Notes: generated from the sequence alone by a model not told the origin. 16,256 nt of DNA from an uncultured Eggerthella sp. (GCA_959607715.1 CAUHNN010000023.1:1-16256); one strand, 5' to 3'. Positions 6,387-12,132 are shown, numbered from the stretch's first letter. Translations and numbers: made by a program.

Positions 6387-7512
6387 GGGTGTCGATCGAG
6401 GCGAGGGCGTCCCGCATCTGGGACACGTTAACGTGGGTGTAGACCTTGAGCGCCATCGTCTCGTCTCGGTGTCTCATGAGCCGCTGGATCACCTTCGGGT
6501 GAGCGCCGCCTCGCGCGAGGTCGGTGGCGAAGGTGTGGCGAAGGTCGTGAAAATGCACGTCTTCGCAGCCCAGGCGCGAGCGGTTGCGCGCCCACCACTC
6601 GCTGACGGTGTGCTTCGGGACTCGGTCGCCGAGCTCGTTCGCGCAGACGGGCGTCTCGTCGGTCTGCTCAAGGCCGTACGCCGCCAGGGCCTCTCGCTGG
6701 GCCTCCTTGTGGTCGAGAAGCCAGGCTCGCAGCTCGCCAGAGATCGGCACGGCCGCCTTCGAAGCCTCGTTCTTGGTTCCCGGCACGGCCAGGACGCCGC
6801 CGACGAGGTCGACCATGCCCCAGTCGGTGCCGCAACACTCCCCGATGCGCAGCCCCGCCATGAGGGCCAGGGCGACGGCCGCGTGGTGGCTGTCGCCGGG
6901 AACGAGCGAGGACACCAGGCCCGCCCTCTGCTCGCCCGTGAGCGGCTTGCGCTCCTTGATGTCGGCCTTCGGCCTCGCCGCCTCGTCGAACGGGTTTCTT
7001 TGCGCCAAGCCTTTCGGCATCGCGTAGGTCGTGTACATGGTCGACCCCGTCTTCGCGGCGATGGAGACGTAGGCCCCCGACGCCTTTCGCCCGCTCGGCG
7101 TGTCGCCGGCCATGAGGGCGCGGTACGCGTCCGTGAGCATGTACGGCTCTAGCTTGTCGGCGGGCATCTTGCCGACGTGGCGGCAGAGCGCGTTGAGCTG
7201 CGTCCTGTTCGATGCCGCTGTGGACTCAGATATGAGTCGCAGGCCGAGGCGGTGGTCGACCCACTCGTCGCAAAGCTGCTCGAAGGTGAGGGTGCGCTTG
7301 TCGGTGTGCACCTCGTTGCGCACCTCGCGCGCGAAGTCGGCCAGCGCAGCCTGGGCCTCTCGGTACGTTCCCGCGAAGTTGCGGGTGCGCTCTCCGTATT
7401 TGCCCGTGCGGGGGTTGAGGCCCGTCCTGACGCGCAGCTTCCATCTGCGGCACTTGCCGCGCGGCTTGCCAGTCTCCAACTGCCTGACGGAGCCTATTCC
7501 GTGGGCGCTCAT
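6379..7512 (-). CDS. int: phage tyrosine recombinase (integrase)
   Basis: A 377-aa site-specific recombinase that inserts and excises the phage. An N-terminal arm-binding region (about 1-70) is followed by a SAM-like core-binding domain (about 72-165). The catalytic domain (about 185-377) carries the complete set Arg222 (GLRIGE), Lys247 (GTKNEASK), His322 and Arg325 (HDLRHTFA), His348 (MRHRD) and Tyr358 (KVYTHV). It should be active. ATG at 7510-7512 is preferred because AGGTGA sits 7 bases upstream; an in-frame ATG at 7539 would add nine residues and also has a GAGGTGA nearby. It lies at the phage edge, pointing at the host, as integrases usually do. Confidence 0.96.
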   Translation of the reverse strand: MSAHGIGSVRQLETGKPRGKCRRWKLRVRTGLNPRTGKYGERTRNFAGTYREAQAALADFAREVRNEVHTDKRTLTFEQLCDEWVDHRLGLRLISESTAASNRTQLNALCRHVGKMPADKLEPYMLTDAYRALMAGDTPSGRKASGAYVSIAAKTGSTMYTTYAMPKGLAQRNPFDEAARPKADIKERKPLTGEQRAGLVSSLVPGDSHHAAVALALMAGLRIGECCGTDWGMVDLVGGVLAVPGTKNEASKAAVPISGELRAWLLDHKEAQREALAAYGLEQTDETPVCANELGDRVPKHTVSEWWARNRSRLGCEDVHFHDLRHTFATDLARGGAHPKVIQRLMRHRDETMALKVYTHVNVSQMRDALASIDTQK

Positions 7513-7555
7513 GGTAAAATCACCTAAGCCTTCCTTCATGGGAGGTCTTCACCTC

Positions 7556-7600
7556 GACCCCGCGCAAACGGACCGCCATCCTGCGCGGGGTCTTCTCTTT
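7556..7600 (+). terminator. strong hairpin with T-rich tail between integrase and hicB
   Basis: An 11-bp perfect stem, GACCCCGCGCA (7556-7566) and TGCGCGGGGTC (7582-7592), has a 15-base loop and is followed on the plus strand by TTCTCTTTC. That is the layout of an intrinsic terminator for plus-strand transcripts, yet no plus-strand gene precedes it. On the minus strand, the direction of hicB to int, there is no T tract. It may block antisense transcription, stabilise an RNA end, or tune integrase expression. Confidence 0.5.
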
Positions 7601-7629
7601 CAGTTGTTACGGAAAACGCACTAGTTGCC

Positions 7630-8088
7630 TTACGCTTTCGCGGCCTTCCTAGGCCTGCCCGCCTCGCGCGGCGAGCTGCTCCTCTCCCGGACGCTCTCGG
7701 CGGAGATCATGAGCGAGTTACCGACTTTGCGAGACTCGAGGATTCCGTCCCTCGCCATCGCGTACACTCGCGGTCGCGAGACGCCCAGGATGTCCGCCGC
7801 GTGGTCGGCTGTCATCTCGTCCGCTTCGTCGCCGCCTTCTCCGACGACGGCCATGATGCCGATGACCGCCCCGCCGTCCGGGGCGGTGGCCCCGAAGGAC
7901 CCCGACTCGGGGAGATCGCGGCCCATCGCCCGCTCTCCCTCGGCGTGGAGCGTCAGGAGGTCCTGCGCCGCCCACGCCGCGTCGGTCAGGTCGTCGCCCA
8001 TCGTGACGATGCCGAGTTCCGGGAAGCTGACGTCGTACCCGCCGAGCTCGTTGGGCGCGAACACGGCCTCGTAAAGGTATCTCTTCAT
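7630..8088 (-). CDS. hicB: HicB-family antitoxin with C-terminal excisionase-like HTH
   Basis: A 152-aa protein. Residues 1-66 match the HicB antitoxin fold, a partial RNase H fold (YEAVFAPNELGGYDVSFPEL, then GDDLTDAAWAAQDLL). After a glycine-rich linker (about 67-90), residues 92-135 form a helix-turn-helix of the MerR/excisionase type (MTADHAADILGVSRPRVYAM, then ILESRKVGNSLMIS), followed by a basic tail GRPRKAAKA. It should bind HicA and, through the HTH, DNA. Most HicB proteins use a ribbon-helix-helix or Xre-type domain, so this form is less usual. AGGAG lies just upstream of the ATG at 8086-8088. The gene follows hicA by 44 bases in the same operon and precedes the integrase. Confidence 0.85.
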   Translation of the reverse strand: MKRYLYEAVFAPNELGGYDVSFPELGIVTMGDDLTDAAWAAQDLLTLHAEGERAMGRDLPESGSFGATAPDGGAVIGIMAVVGEGGDEADEMTADHAADILGVSRPRVYAMARDGILESRKVGNSLMISAESVRERSSSPREAGRPRKAAKA

Positions 8089-8127
8089 CTCTGCTCCTAT
8101 CTGTCTAGTGCGGATGGTGGGGGGGAG

Positions 8128-8148
8128 GGGGGCTATCGCCTAGCCCCC
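8128..8148 (-). other. hairpin over the hicA stop codon
   Basis: A perfect 8-bp stem, GGGGGCTA (8128-8135) and TAGCCCCC (8141-8148), with a 5-base loop encloses the end of hicA and its stop codon (8133-8135). There is no T tract in either direction, so it is probably not a terminator. In the hicA-hicB mRNA it could hinder ribosomes leaving the toxin gene, or protect or attenuate the message so that antitoxin and toxin are made in different amounts. Confidence 0.5.
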
Positions 8149-8327
8149 GTCGCCCGCTTCTTGATGTCGTCCTCGACGTATCTCGAGAAGTCCCCAGGGT
8201 GCCTCGGGACGGGCACCGTGGTGCCGTTCGGCATCACGAACAGGTCGTGCCTGCTGCCGTGCTTGAGGAACTCGCCTCCGTTCTCCCTTATCAGCTTCAC
8301 GGCCTCGCGGTAGTTCATCGGCATCAT
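8133..8327 (-). CDS. hicA: HicA-family mRNA-interferase toxin
   Basis: A 64-aa protein with the small dsRBD-like HicA fold: MNYREAVKLIRENGGEFLKH, then GSRHDLFVMPNGTTVPVPRHPGD. The histidine in GSRHDLF is at the position of the catalytic His of HicA, which cleaves mRNA when not bound by HicB. Starts compete: AGGAGG at 8333-8338 favours the ATG at 8325-8327 or the next ATG at 8322-8324; a GTG at 8331-8333 overlaps the ribosome site and is unlikely. It is the first gene of the toxin-antitoxin operon, the usual order for hicAB. Confidence 0.88.
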   Translation of the reverse strand: MMPMNYREAVKLIRENGGEFLKHGSRHDLFVMPNGTTVPVPRHPGDFSRYVEDDIKKRATGARR

Positions 8328-8351
8328 CCGCACCTCCTCTCTTCGATGTCT

Positions 8352-8410
8352 TAATTATATAACGATATAACAATAAATGCAATATAAATTGTTACATGTC
8401 TATATAATTA
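8352..8410 (-). promoter_or_regulatory. hicAB promoter and likely autoregulatory sites
   Basis: On the minus strand TTGCAT (8377-8382) and a perfect TATAAT (8354-8359) are spaced by 17 bp, a strong sigma-70-type promoter reading into hicA. The spacer and -10 region carry a direct repeat ATATAAC (8357-8363 and 8365-8371). A 10-bp inverted repeat, TAATTATATA (8352-8361) and TATATAATTA (8401-8410), brackets the promoter. These are plausible binding sites for HicB. The tract is strikingly AT-rich against its surroundings. Confidence 0.75.
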
Positions 8411-8446
8411 TTTCGGAAGGGCTAGAGGGAGACTTATTGGACACAA

Positions 8447-8484
8447 GGTCACCCCGCCGCGCCTCCTTTCGGTCGGCGGTGGCC
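8447..8484 (-). other. GC-rich hairpin after the repressor gene
   Basis: GGTCACC plus GCCG (8447-8459, with a two-base bulge) can pair with CGGCGGTGGCC (8474-8484), directly after the repressor stop codon. It may mark the 3' end of the repressor transcript and shield hicAB from it. No run of Ts follows on the minus strand, so a rho-independent terminator is only possible. Confidence 0.35.
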
Positions 8485-9126
8485 TTAAAACTCCCAGTCC
8501 GTCGGGATGCAATACCACACGACGCGCCCGATGACCGTGACCGTCTCGGTGCCGTCCTCCCCGTAGTCGTACACCTTCGGCTTGTAGGTCGGGTCGGTAG
8601 AGTCAGGCACCAGTTCGAAGCCGTTGTTCAGCCTGCGAACCCGCTTGATCGTCGCGGCGTACCCGTTGACGCACACGGCGTAGGGCGCGCCGTTGCAAAG
8701 CACCTCTTTGCAGGGATCAACCAGCGCATAGCATCCGTTCGGCAGGATGCAGCTCATTGAGTTTCCTTCGACGCGTAACAAAAAGGCGTTAGGGTACTTG
8801 TTCCTGACCTCAGATGGCACCTCAACCGTTTTGGTGATAGTCGTCATCTCTATCGGCGTTCCTGCCGCGATCTCGCCGTAGAGCGGCACGGCGCAGTCTT
8901 CGTTCCGGCTGTTCGGCGGTAGCACGATCTCCGCTCTGCCGATGCCAAGAAGTTCCGAAACGGTGCAGTTCAGGGCCGCGGCCATCTCGATCAAGACGCT
9001 TGCCTTTATATCCCGCTCGCCTGATTCGTAGTAATAGACGCTTTGCTGTGTTATCCCGAGCGCGGAAGCGAGTTCTTTTTGGGTCATGCCTGCCTTCTCG
9101 CGTAGCTCTTTGATTTTCGTTTTCAT
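8485..9126 (-). CDS. phage CI-type repressor with S24/LexA-like self-cleavage domain
   Basis: A 213-aa lysogeny repressor. Residues 3-61 are an Xre-type helix-turn-helix (MTQKELASALGITQQSVYYYESG at 14-36). Residues about 80-205 are a LexA/UmuD S24 domain: VPLYGEIAAGTP holds a probable Ala88-Gly89 cleavage bond, and the Ser-Lys pair is Ser123 (EGNSMS) and Lys161 (AATIKRV). The distances Gly89 to Ser123 (34) and Ser to Lys (38) agree with LexA. It should therefore be inactivated through RecA during DNA damage, inducing the phage. The ATG at 9124-9126 has AGGAGC 6 bases upstream; a TTG at 9141 is less likely. It is divergent from the Cro-like gene and overlaps an operator at its leader. Confidence 0.95.
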   Translation of the reverse strand: MKTKIKELREKAGMTQKELASALGITQQSVYYYESGERDIKASVLIEMAAALNCTVSELLGIGRAEIVLPPNSRNEDCAVPLYGEIAAGTPIEMTTITKTVEVPSEVRNKYPNAFLLRVEGNSMSCILPNGCYALVDPCKEVLCNGAPYAVCVNGYAATIKRVRRLNNGFELVPDSTDPTYKPKVYDYGEDGTETVTVIGRVVWYCIPTDWEF

Positions 9127-9136
9127 CGGTGCTCCT

Positions 9137-9150
9137 AACAACTATCTGTA
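9137..9150. promoter_or_regulatory. repressor operator O1 (weak copy)
   Basis: AACAACTATCTGTA, the least matching of four 14-bp sites with consensus AACAG-N4-CTGTT. It covers the expected start of the repressor transcript, so binding here would limit repressor synthesis. Confidence 0.55.
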
Positions 9151-9178
9151 TTATCTAACAATTTTCTGTTGACGGCAA
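9150..9178 (-). promoter_or_regulatory. promoter of the repressor gene (PRM-like)
   Basis: On the minus strand TTGCCG (9173-9178) and GATAAT (9150-9155) are spaced 17 bp and read toward the repressor. Operator O2 lies within the spacer, so the gene is probably autoregulated. Confidence 0.75.
9157..9170. promoter_or_regulatory. repressor operator O2
   Basis: AACAATTTTCTGTT, a 14-bp near-palindrome (one arm mismatch), sits inside the spacer of the repressor promoter and next to the -35 of the Cro promoter. It is 20 bp, about two DNA turns, from O1 and 21 bp from O3. Confidence 0.75.
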
Positions 9179-9196
9179 ACAGAAAACTGTTACCAT
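9169..9196 (+). promoter_or_regulatory. early rightward promoter (PR-like)
   Basis: TTGACG (9169-9174) and TACCAT (9191-9196), spaced 16 bp, read toward the Cro-like gene. Operator O3 lies in the spacer, so bound repressor would block polymerase. It overlaps the repressor promoter back to back. Confidence 0.65.
9178..9191. promoter_or_regulatory. repressor operator O3
   Basis: AACAGAAAACTGTT, a perfect 5-4-5 palindrome in its arms, lies within the spacer of the rightward promoter. Confidence 0.8.
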
Positions 9197-9210
9197 TGGG
9201 GACAGGCGAA

Positions 9211-9224
9211 AACAGAGAACTGTT
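9211..9224. promoter_or_regulatory. repressor operator O4
   Basis: AACAGAGAACTGTT, with perfect AACAG/CTGTT arms, lies just after the expected start of the rightward transcript and before the Cro-like ribosome site. It is 33 bp from O3, about three turns. Confidence 0.8.
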
Positions 9225-9238
9225 AGAGAGGAGGGAGT

Positions 9239-9463
9239 ATGACGAGGAATATCCAGAGCGAGCGGATTCGGATAGGGCTGACCCAGCAGCAGCTCGCCGA
9301 TCAGCTGGGAACCCACGTTAGCACCGTGAGGACGTGGGAGCAGGGAGTCTCGCAGCCGAGCGCGGTTTATCTCGCTAGGTTGGCGATCGCATTCGACTGC
9401 TCGGCGGATTACCTGCTGGGTCTGACGGAGGAAAGAACGATCAAGAAGGAAGAAGAGGACTAA
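9239..9463 (+). CDS. Cro-like helix-turn-helix regulator
   Basis: A 74-aa protein, almost entirely one Xre/Cro helix-turn-helix domain: IGLTQQQLADQLGTHVSTVRTWEQG at 12-36, then AVYLARLAIAFDCSADYLLGLTE and an acidic tail. It has no cleavage or oligomerisation domain, which fits a Cro-type repressor acting on the shared operators to favour lytic growth. AGGAGGGAG lies just before the ATG at 9239. It is divergent from the CI-type repressor. Its stop TAA is followed at once by the antirepressor ATG (TAAATG), so the two are translated in tandem. Confidence 0.88.
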   Translation: MTRNIQSERIRIGLTQQQLADQLGTHVSTVRTWEQGVSQPSAVYLARLAIAFDCSADYLLGLTEERTIKKEEED

Positions 9464-10228
9464 ATGGAAATCCAGACTTTCGAAAACGCCGACTTCGGCG
9501 CGATCAGGGTCTCGACCGTCGAGGGCGAGCCTTGGTTCGTGGCCAAGGACGTGTGCGACGCTTTGGGCATTTCTAAATACCGCGATGCCGTTTCGCGTCT
9601 CGATGACGACGAAAGGGGGTCGGTATTAGTGGACACCCTTGGCGGAGCCCAGGAAACATCAACGGTCTCCGAACCAGGCCTCTACAAGCTGATCATGCGC
9701 AGCCGCAAGCCCGAGGCTAAGGCGTTCCAACGCTGGGTAACCCACGAGGTGCTGCCCGCGATCCGAAAGACGGGCGGATACATCGCCGCGAAGCATGACG
9801 AGACGCCCGAGCAGATCATGGCCCGCGCGGTCATCGTCGCCCAGGACACCATCGAGCGGCAGAAGAGGCAGCTCGACGAGCTTAAGCCGAAGGCCATGTT
9901 CGCCGACGCCGTGGCGGCTTCCGACGGCACCTGCCTGGTCGGCGAGCTGGCGAAGATGATCCGCCAGAACGGCGTGGAGATCGGCCAGAACCGCCTGTTC
10001 GACGTGCTGCGCGCCCGAGGCTTCCTGGGCAAGGCGGGGAGCAACCGCAACGTTCCGACGCAGCGCGCGATGGACATGGGCCTCTTTCGCATCAAGGAGA
10101 CGGCGATCACCCATTCGGACGGCCACGTGACGCTCAACCGCACGCCCAAGGTCACGGGCAAGGGGCAGCGTTACTTCGTCGAGATGTTCGTGAAGGGGGG
10201 GTCGGAATGTACCAGCCAGAGGAAGTAG
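9464..10228 (+). CDS. phage antirepressor, BRO-N plus KilAC
   Basis: A 254-aa two-domain protein. Residues about 2-103 are a BRO N-terminal domain (WFVAKDVCDALGISKYRDAVSRLDDDE, then SEPGLYKLIMRSRKPEAKAFQRWV and EVLPAIRKTGGY). Residues about 140-243 match the KilA C-terminal domain (LKPKAMFADAVAASDGTCLVGELAKMIRQNG, then RLFDVLRARGFL). Such proteins counteract phage repressors and bind DNA. The gene starts at the base after the Cro-like stop, with purine-rich AAGGAAGAAGAGGA before it. Its last 22 bases overlap the next gene. Confidence 0.93.
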   Translation: MEIQTFENADFGAIRVSTVEGEPWFVAKDVCDALGISKYRDAVSRLDDDERGSVLVDTLGGAQETSTVSEPGLYKLIMRSRKPEAKAFQRWVTHEVLPAIRKTGGYIAAKHDETPEQIMARAVIVAQDTIERQKRQLDELKPKAMFADAVAASDGTCLVGELAKMIRQNGVEIGQNRLFDVLRARGFLGKAGSNRNVPTQRAMDMGLFRIKETAITHSDGHVTLNRTPKVTGKGQRYFVEMFVKGGSECTSQRK

Positions 10229-10470
10229 ACGTGGTGCTCAAGTTCAACGCCGACGCGAACGGGGACTTCGTCGAGACGGACGGGTCGGTGAAGTCGCGAA
10301 TCCGCTTCCTTTTCGGATTCTCGGGGCCGCGCATCCAGCTCGACGAGGTGGACACCGAGGGCTTCGAGGCGATGGGCAGGCGCTTCCGCGTCGCGGCCAT
10401 AGCGAAGTTCACGGTCGCGGGAATCGCGTACACCACCGACTTCGACGACGTGTGGCGGCGCAAACAGTAA
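10207..10470 (+). CDS. hypothetical 87-aa early phage protein
   Basis: An 87-aa protein I do not recognise. It alternates short hydrophobic and charged strands (VDVVLKFNADANGDF, RIRFLFGFSG, RFRVAAIAKFTVAGIAYTT), which suggests a small beta-rich soluble domain. No cysteine, signal peptide or membrane segment is visible. The ATG at 10207 is preceded by a G-rich ribosome site (about 10194-10202) and lies within the antirepressor gene, overlapping it by 22 bases in another frame. This close coupling is the main reason, beside its length, to accept it as real. Confidence 0.7.
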   Translation: MYQPEEVDVVLKFNADANGDFVETDGSVKSRIRFLFGFSGPRIQLDEVDTEGFEAMGRRFRVAAIAKFTVAGIAYTTDFDDVWRRKQ

Positions 10471-10471
10471 A

Positions 10472-10500
10472 GGCCCTCGCGGACGCGACCCGCGAAGGCC
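10472..10500 (+). other. GC-rich hairpin between early genes
   Basis: GGCCCTCGCGG (10472-10482) pairs with CCGCGAAGGCC (10490-10500) with one mismatch and a 7-base loop, two bases after the 87-aa gene stop. No T tract follows, so it is more likely an mRNA processing or stability element, or a partial stop, than a terminator. A ribosome site for the next gene follows it. Confidence 0.4.
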
Positions 10501-10524
10501 GAAGCGAACCTAGAGGAGGATCGC

Positions 10525-10701
10525 ATGGTCAAGTATACAACGGTGGTGAAGGGAATGCGCTACGTAGGCCCCGAGGAGTACGCCGAGACCGTCGGCGTGT
10601 GCCCCAAGACGGTGCGCCGCCTGTGCGCGAAGGGCGCCGTTCCGGGCGTGATCAAGGTCGGGGGGCAGTGGCGGATACCCGTGAAGGAGGAGGAGCGATG
10701 A
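10525..10701 (+). CDS. 58-aa excisionase-like helix-turn-helix protein
   Basis: A small gene with ATG at 10525, GAGGAGGA six bases upstream, and stop TGA at 10699-10701. The product reads MRYVGPEEYAETVGVCPKTVRRLC then KGAVPGVIKVGGQWRIPVKEEE, the pattern of a MerR-like/HTH_17 DNA-binding domain used by excisionases and phage regulators. Helix 1 is about 16-23, the recognition helix about 27-34, and the wing about 43-53. It could be the recombination directionality factor for the integrase or a middle regulator. Its position far from int and inside the early operon would let it be made only after induction. The next gene overlaps its stop by ATGA. Confidence 0.8.
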   Translation: MVKYTTVVKGMRYVGPEEYAETVGVCPKTVRRLCAKGAVPGVIKVGGQWRIPVKEEER

Positions 10702-10826
10702 TCGGCAACATGAGCCTGCTCGACCTGGTCAAGGTCGCGGCGGCGTGCGCTGGCGCGATGGGGGCGCTCTACGCGGCCATGATCGGCGTCTGCTACCTGA
10801 TCGGCAAGGCGAAGGGGGTCCTCTGA
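10698..10826 (+). CDS. 42-aa single-span membrane peptide
   Basis: A 42-aa reading frame beginning in the ATGA overlap with the preceding gene, with GGAGGAGGAG just upstream. Residues 7-36 (LLDLVKVAAACAGAMGALYA onward) are one hydrophobic helix ending in a short basic tail GKAKG. It ends in a TGATG overlap with the RusA gene. The overlaps at both ends and the strong ribosome site support expression. Function is unknown; a small phage membrane protein, possibly affecting superinfection or the envelope, is only a guess. Confidence 0.65.
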   Translation: MIGNMSLLDLVKVAAACAGAMGALYAAMIGVCYLIGKAKGVL

Positions 10827-11200
10827 TGCAGTGGACCTTCGAAATCCCCGGAACGCTCCCGAGCCTAAACGACTACATCAGGGCCGAGAGGGCCAACCGA
10901 TTCGCGGCGGCGGGGCTGAAGAAGAAGGCCCAGGCCGCGATCGTCGAGGCGATGGGCGAGGAGCCGCCCCGATTCGAAGGCGGGGTCGAGGTGCACGTGC
11001 TCTGGGTTCGGCCCGACATGCGCACCGACAAGGACAACGTGGCCTTCGCGAAGAAGTTCGTCCTGGACGCGCTCCAGGAGGCGGGCGTCATCGCCAAGGA
11101 CTCGTGGAGGCTCTGCACGCCCTACGACTCGGGTTTCCTCGTCAGCAAGGCCAACCCCCGCACCATCGTCACCGTCAAGACGGCGGACGCGACCCGATGA
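10826..11200 (+). CDS. rusA: RusA-family Holliday junction resolvase
   Basis: A 124-aa endonuclease of the RusA family, which cuts four-way DNA junctions as a dimer. The start FEIPGTLPSLNDYI is typical, and the metal-binding aspartates fall as expected: Asp68 and Asp70 in RTDKDNVAFAKKFVLDALQ, and Asp92 in IAKDSW, close to 70, 72 and 91 of E. coli RusA. The ATG at 10826 shares bases with the stop of the preceding gene (TGATG). Longer in-frame starts would run into that gene. It fits with the YqaJ, RecT and SSB proteins downstream as the junction-resolving step of phage recombination. Confidence 0.92.
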   Translation: MQWTFEIPGTLPSLNDYIRAERANRFAAAGLKKKAQAAIVEAMGEEPPRFEGGVEVHVLWVRPDMRTDKDNVAFAKKFVLDALQEAGVIAKDSWRLCTPYDSGFLVSKANPRTIVTVKTADATR

Positions 11201-11754
11201 CGCGGAAGGGCGCGAGGCAGATCGGGTGGACCACGGCAGACGAGCGCTTCCTTGTCGATCACGCGGGCATCCTCACCAGGCGCGAGATATGCAAGGAGCT
11301 AAAACGCAGCGCCGAGTCGGTGAGGAGCAGGGCCAGGCGGCTGGGCGTCTCCCTGCGCTGCCACGAGAGCCGCCTGGAATGGTGCGCCGAGTGCGCGACG
11401 TGGAGATCGACGGTGAGCCCCAAGACGGGCAGGTGCGCCGTGTGCCGAAAGCGCGACCAGCTCGACGCGAGCGAGAGGCGCATAGCCGACGCGCTCGAGC
11501 ATCTGCCGAGCGAGGCCCGCGCCGTCTACGAGGGCAGCGAGTCCAGCCGAGGCACCCGCAAGCCGCCGACGAGGCCCAAGAGGCCGCGCCGAACGGGGAA
11601 CAGGTACGCCGACGCGAAGGCCGATGACGCCCACCTGATCGCCGTCGAAACGTGGGAAGCCGCGTTGCTCGACCTCAAGATCGACGCGAACAAGACCCGC
11701 CTCAAGCGCATCCGCGCGAAGGTCGGCGCGAACCCGAGAAAAAAAATCGAATGA
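11197..11754 (+). CDS. phage protein with SANT/Myb-like HTH and a zinc ribbon
   Basis: A 185-aa basic protein. Residues 10-52 (IGWTTADERFLVDHAGILTR, then ICKELKRSAESVRSRARRLGVS) form a Myb/SANT-like helix-turn-helix as in GcrA-type and phage packaging-related proteins. Residues 63-83 carry CAEC and CAVC (Cys63, 66, 80, 83), a probable zinc ribbon. The rest is a charged linker with a basic patch PPTRPKRPRRTGNR and a helical end. The ATG overlaps the RusA stop by ATGA. DNA binding is likely; a role as late-gene regulator or endonuclease partner is inference. Confidence 0.72.
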   Translation: MTRKGARQIGWTTADERFLVDHAGILTRREICKELKRSAESVRSRARRLGVSLRCHESRLEWCAECATWRSTVSPKTGRCAVCRKRDQLDASERRIADALEHLPSEARAVYEGSESSRGTRKPPTRPKRPRRTGNRYADAKADDAHLIAVETWEAALLDLKIDANKTRLKRIRAKVGANPRKKIE

Positions 11755-11803
11755 GTGCCCATTTCATGAATATAGGCAGATCAGACGTGAAAGGAGTAAC
11801 CCC

Positions 11804-11986
11804 ATGGAACTAGAAGAGATCGTTTCGCTCGGCGTCATCTTCGGGATGCTCGCGCTGATCCTGGTCGAAGTCTCCCTTCTACAGGGCAAGGTCGACCAGA
11901 TAAAAGAGCAGGGCTCCGAGAAAAGACGAGGACGTTCCGACGAGGAGGCTGACCAAGGCACGGATCAGATCGCGCTTGGTGAATAG
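11804..11986 (+). CDS. 60-aa single-span membrane protein
   Basis: A 60-aa protein with one hydrophobic helix (about 6-27, IVSLGVIFGMLALILVEVSL) followed by a charged, probably cytoplasmic tail containing KVDQIKEQGSEKRRGRSDEE. AAAGGAG (11790-11796) lies 7 bases before the ATG. It is the last gene before a probable terminator. I do not recognise it. Small membrane proteins in phage early regions sometimes act in exclusion of other phages, but nothing here proves that. Confidence 0.6.
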   Translation: MELEEIVSLGVIFGMLALILVEVSLLQGKVDQIKEQGSEKRRGRSDEEADQGTDQIALGE

Positions 11987-11987
11987 C

Positions 11988-12013
11988 GGCTCCTCCGAAT
12001 CAGGGGGCCTTTT
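11988..12013 (+). terminator. probable early-operon terminator
   Basis: GGCTCCT (11988-11994) pairs with AGGGGGCC (12002-12009) around a 7-base loop, with one G-U pair and one bulged G, followed by TTTT. It begins two bases after the 60-aa gene and would end the first early transcript. Confidence 0.5.
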
Positions 12014-12042
12014 CGCGGGTTCGGTATGCTTCGGCGTTTTAC

Positions 12043-12132
12043 CCATGCCGGCATGGTCCAGGTGGTGTCACCCGATCCCGAGCGAGCGTTTCGCCTGGTC
12101 ATGGCAGCTCCTTATTGAATAACCGCAGGTTA
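12043..12132. promoter_or_regulatory. palindrome cluster upstream of the parB-like gene
   Basis: In the gene-free stretch 11987-12205 four dyads stand close together: a perfect 14-bp CCATGCCGGCATGG (12043-12056), GGTG-N4-CACC (12061-12072), TTATT-G-AATAA (12112-12122) and TAACC-GCA-GGTTA (12120-12132). They precede a ParB-family gene and follow a probable terminator, so a promoter with protein-binding sites is expected here. I could not pick out a convincing -35/-10 pair. Any of them could be a site for the ParB-like protein. Confidence 0.45.

Noticed and set aside
6385..7152. A 255-codon plus-strand frame opposite the integrase
   Set aside because: Arg/Val/His-rich composition and no ribosome site; the integrase on the other strand has all six catalytic residues.
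9137..9141. TTG start at 9141 for the repressor
   Set aside because: AGGAGC just before the ATG at 9126 sets the start there, and the TTG lies inside operator O1.
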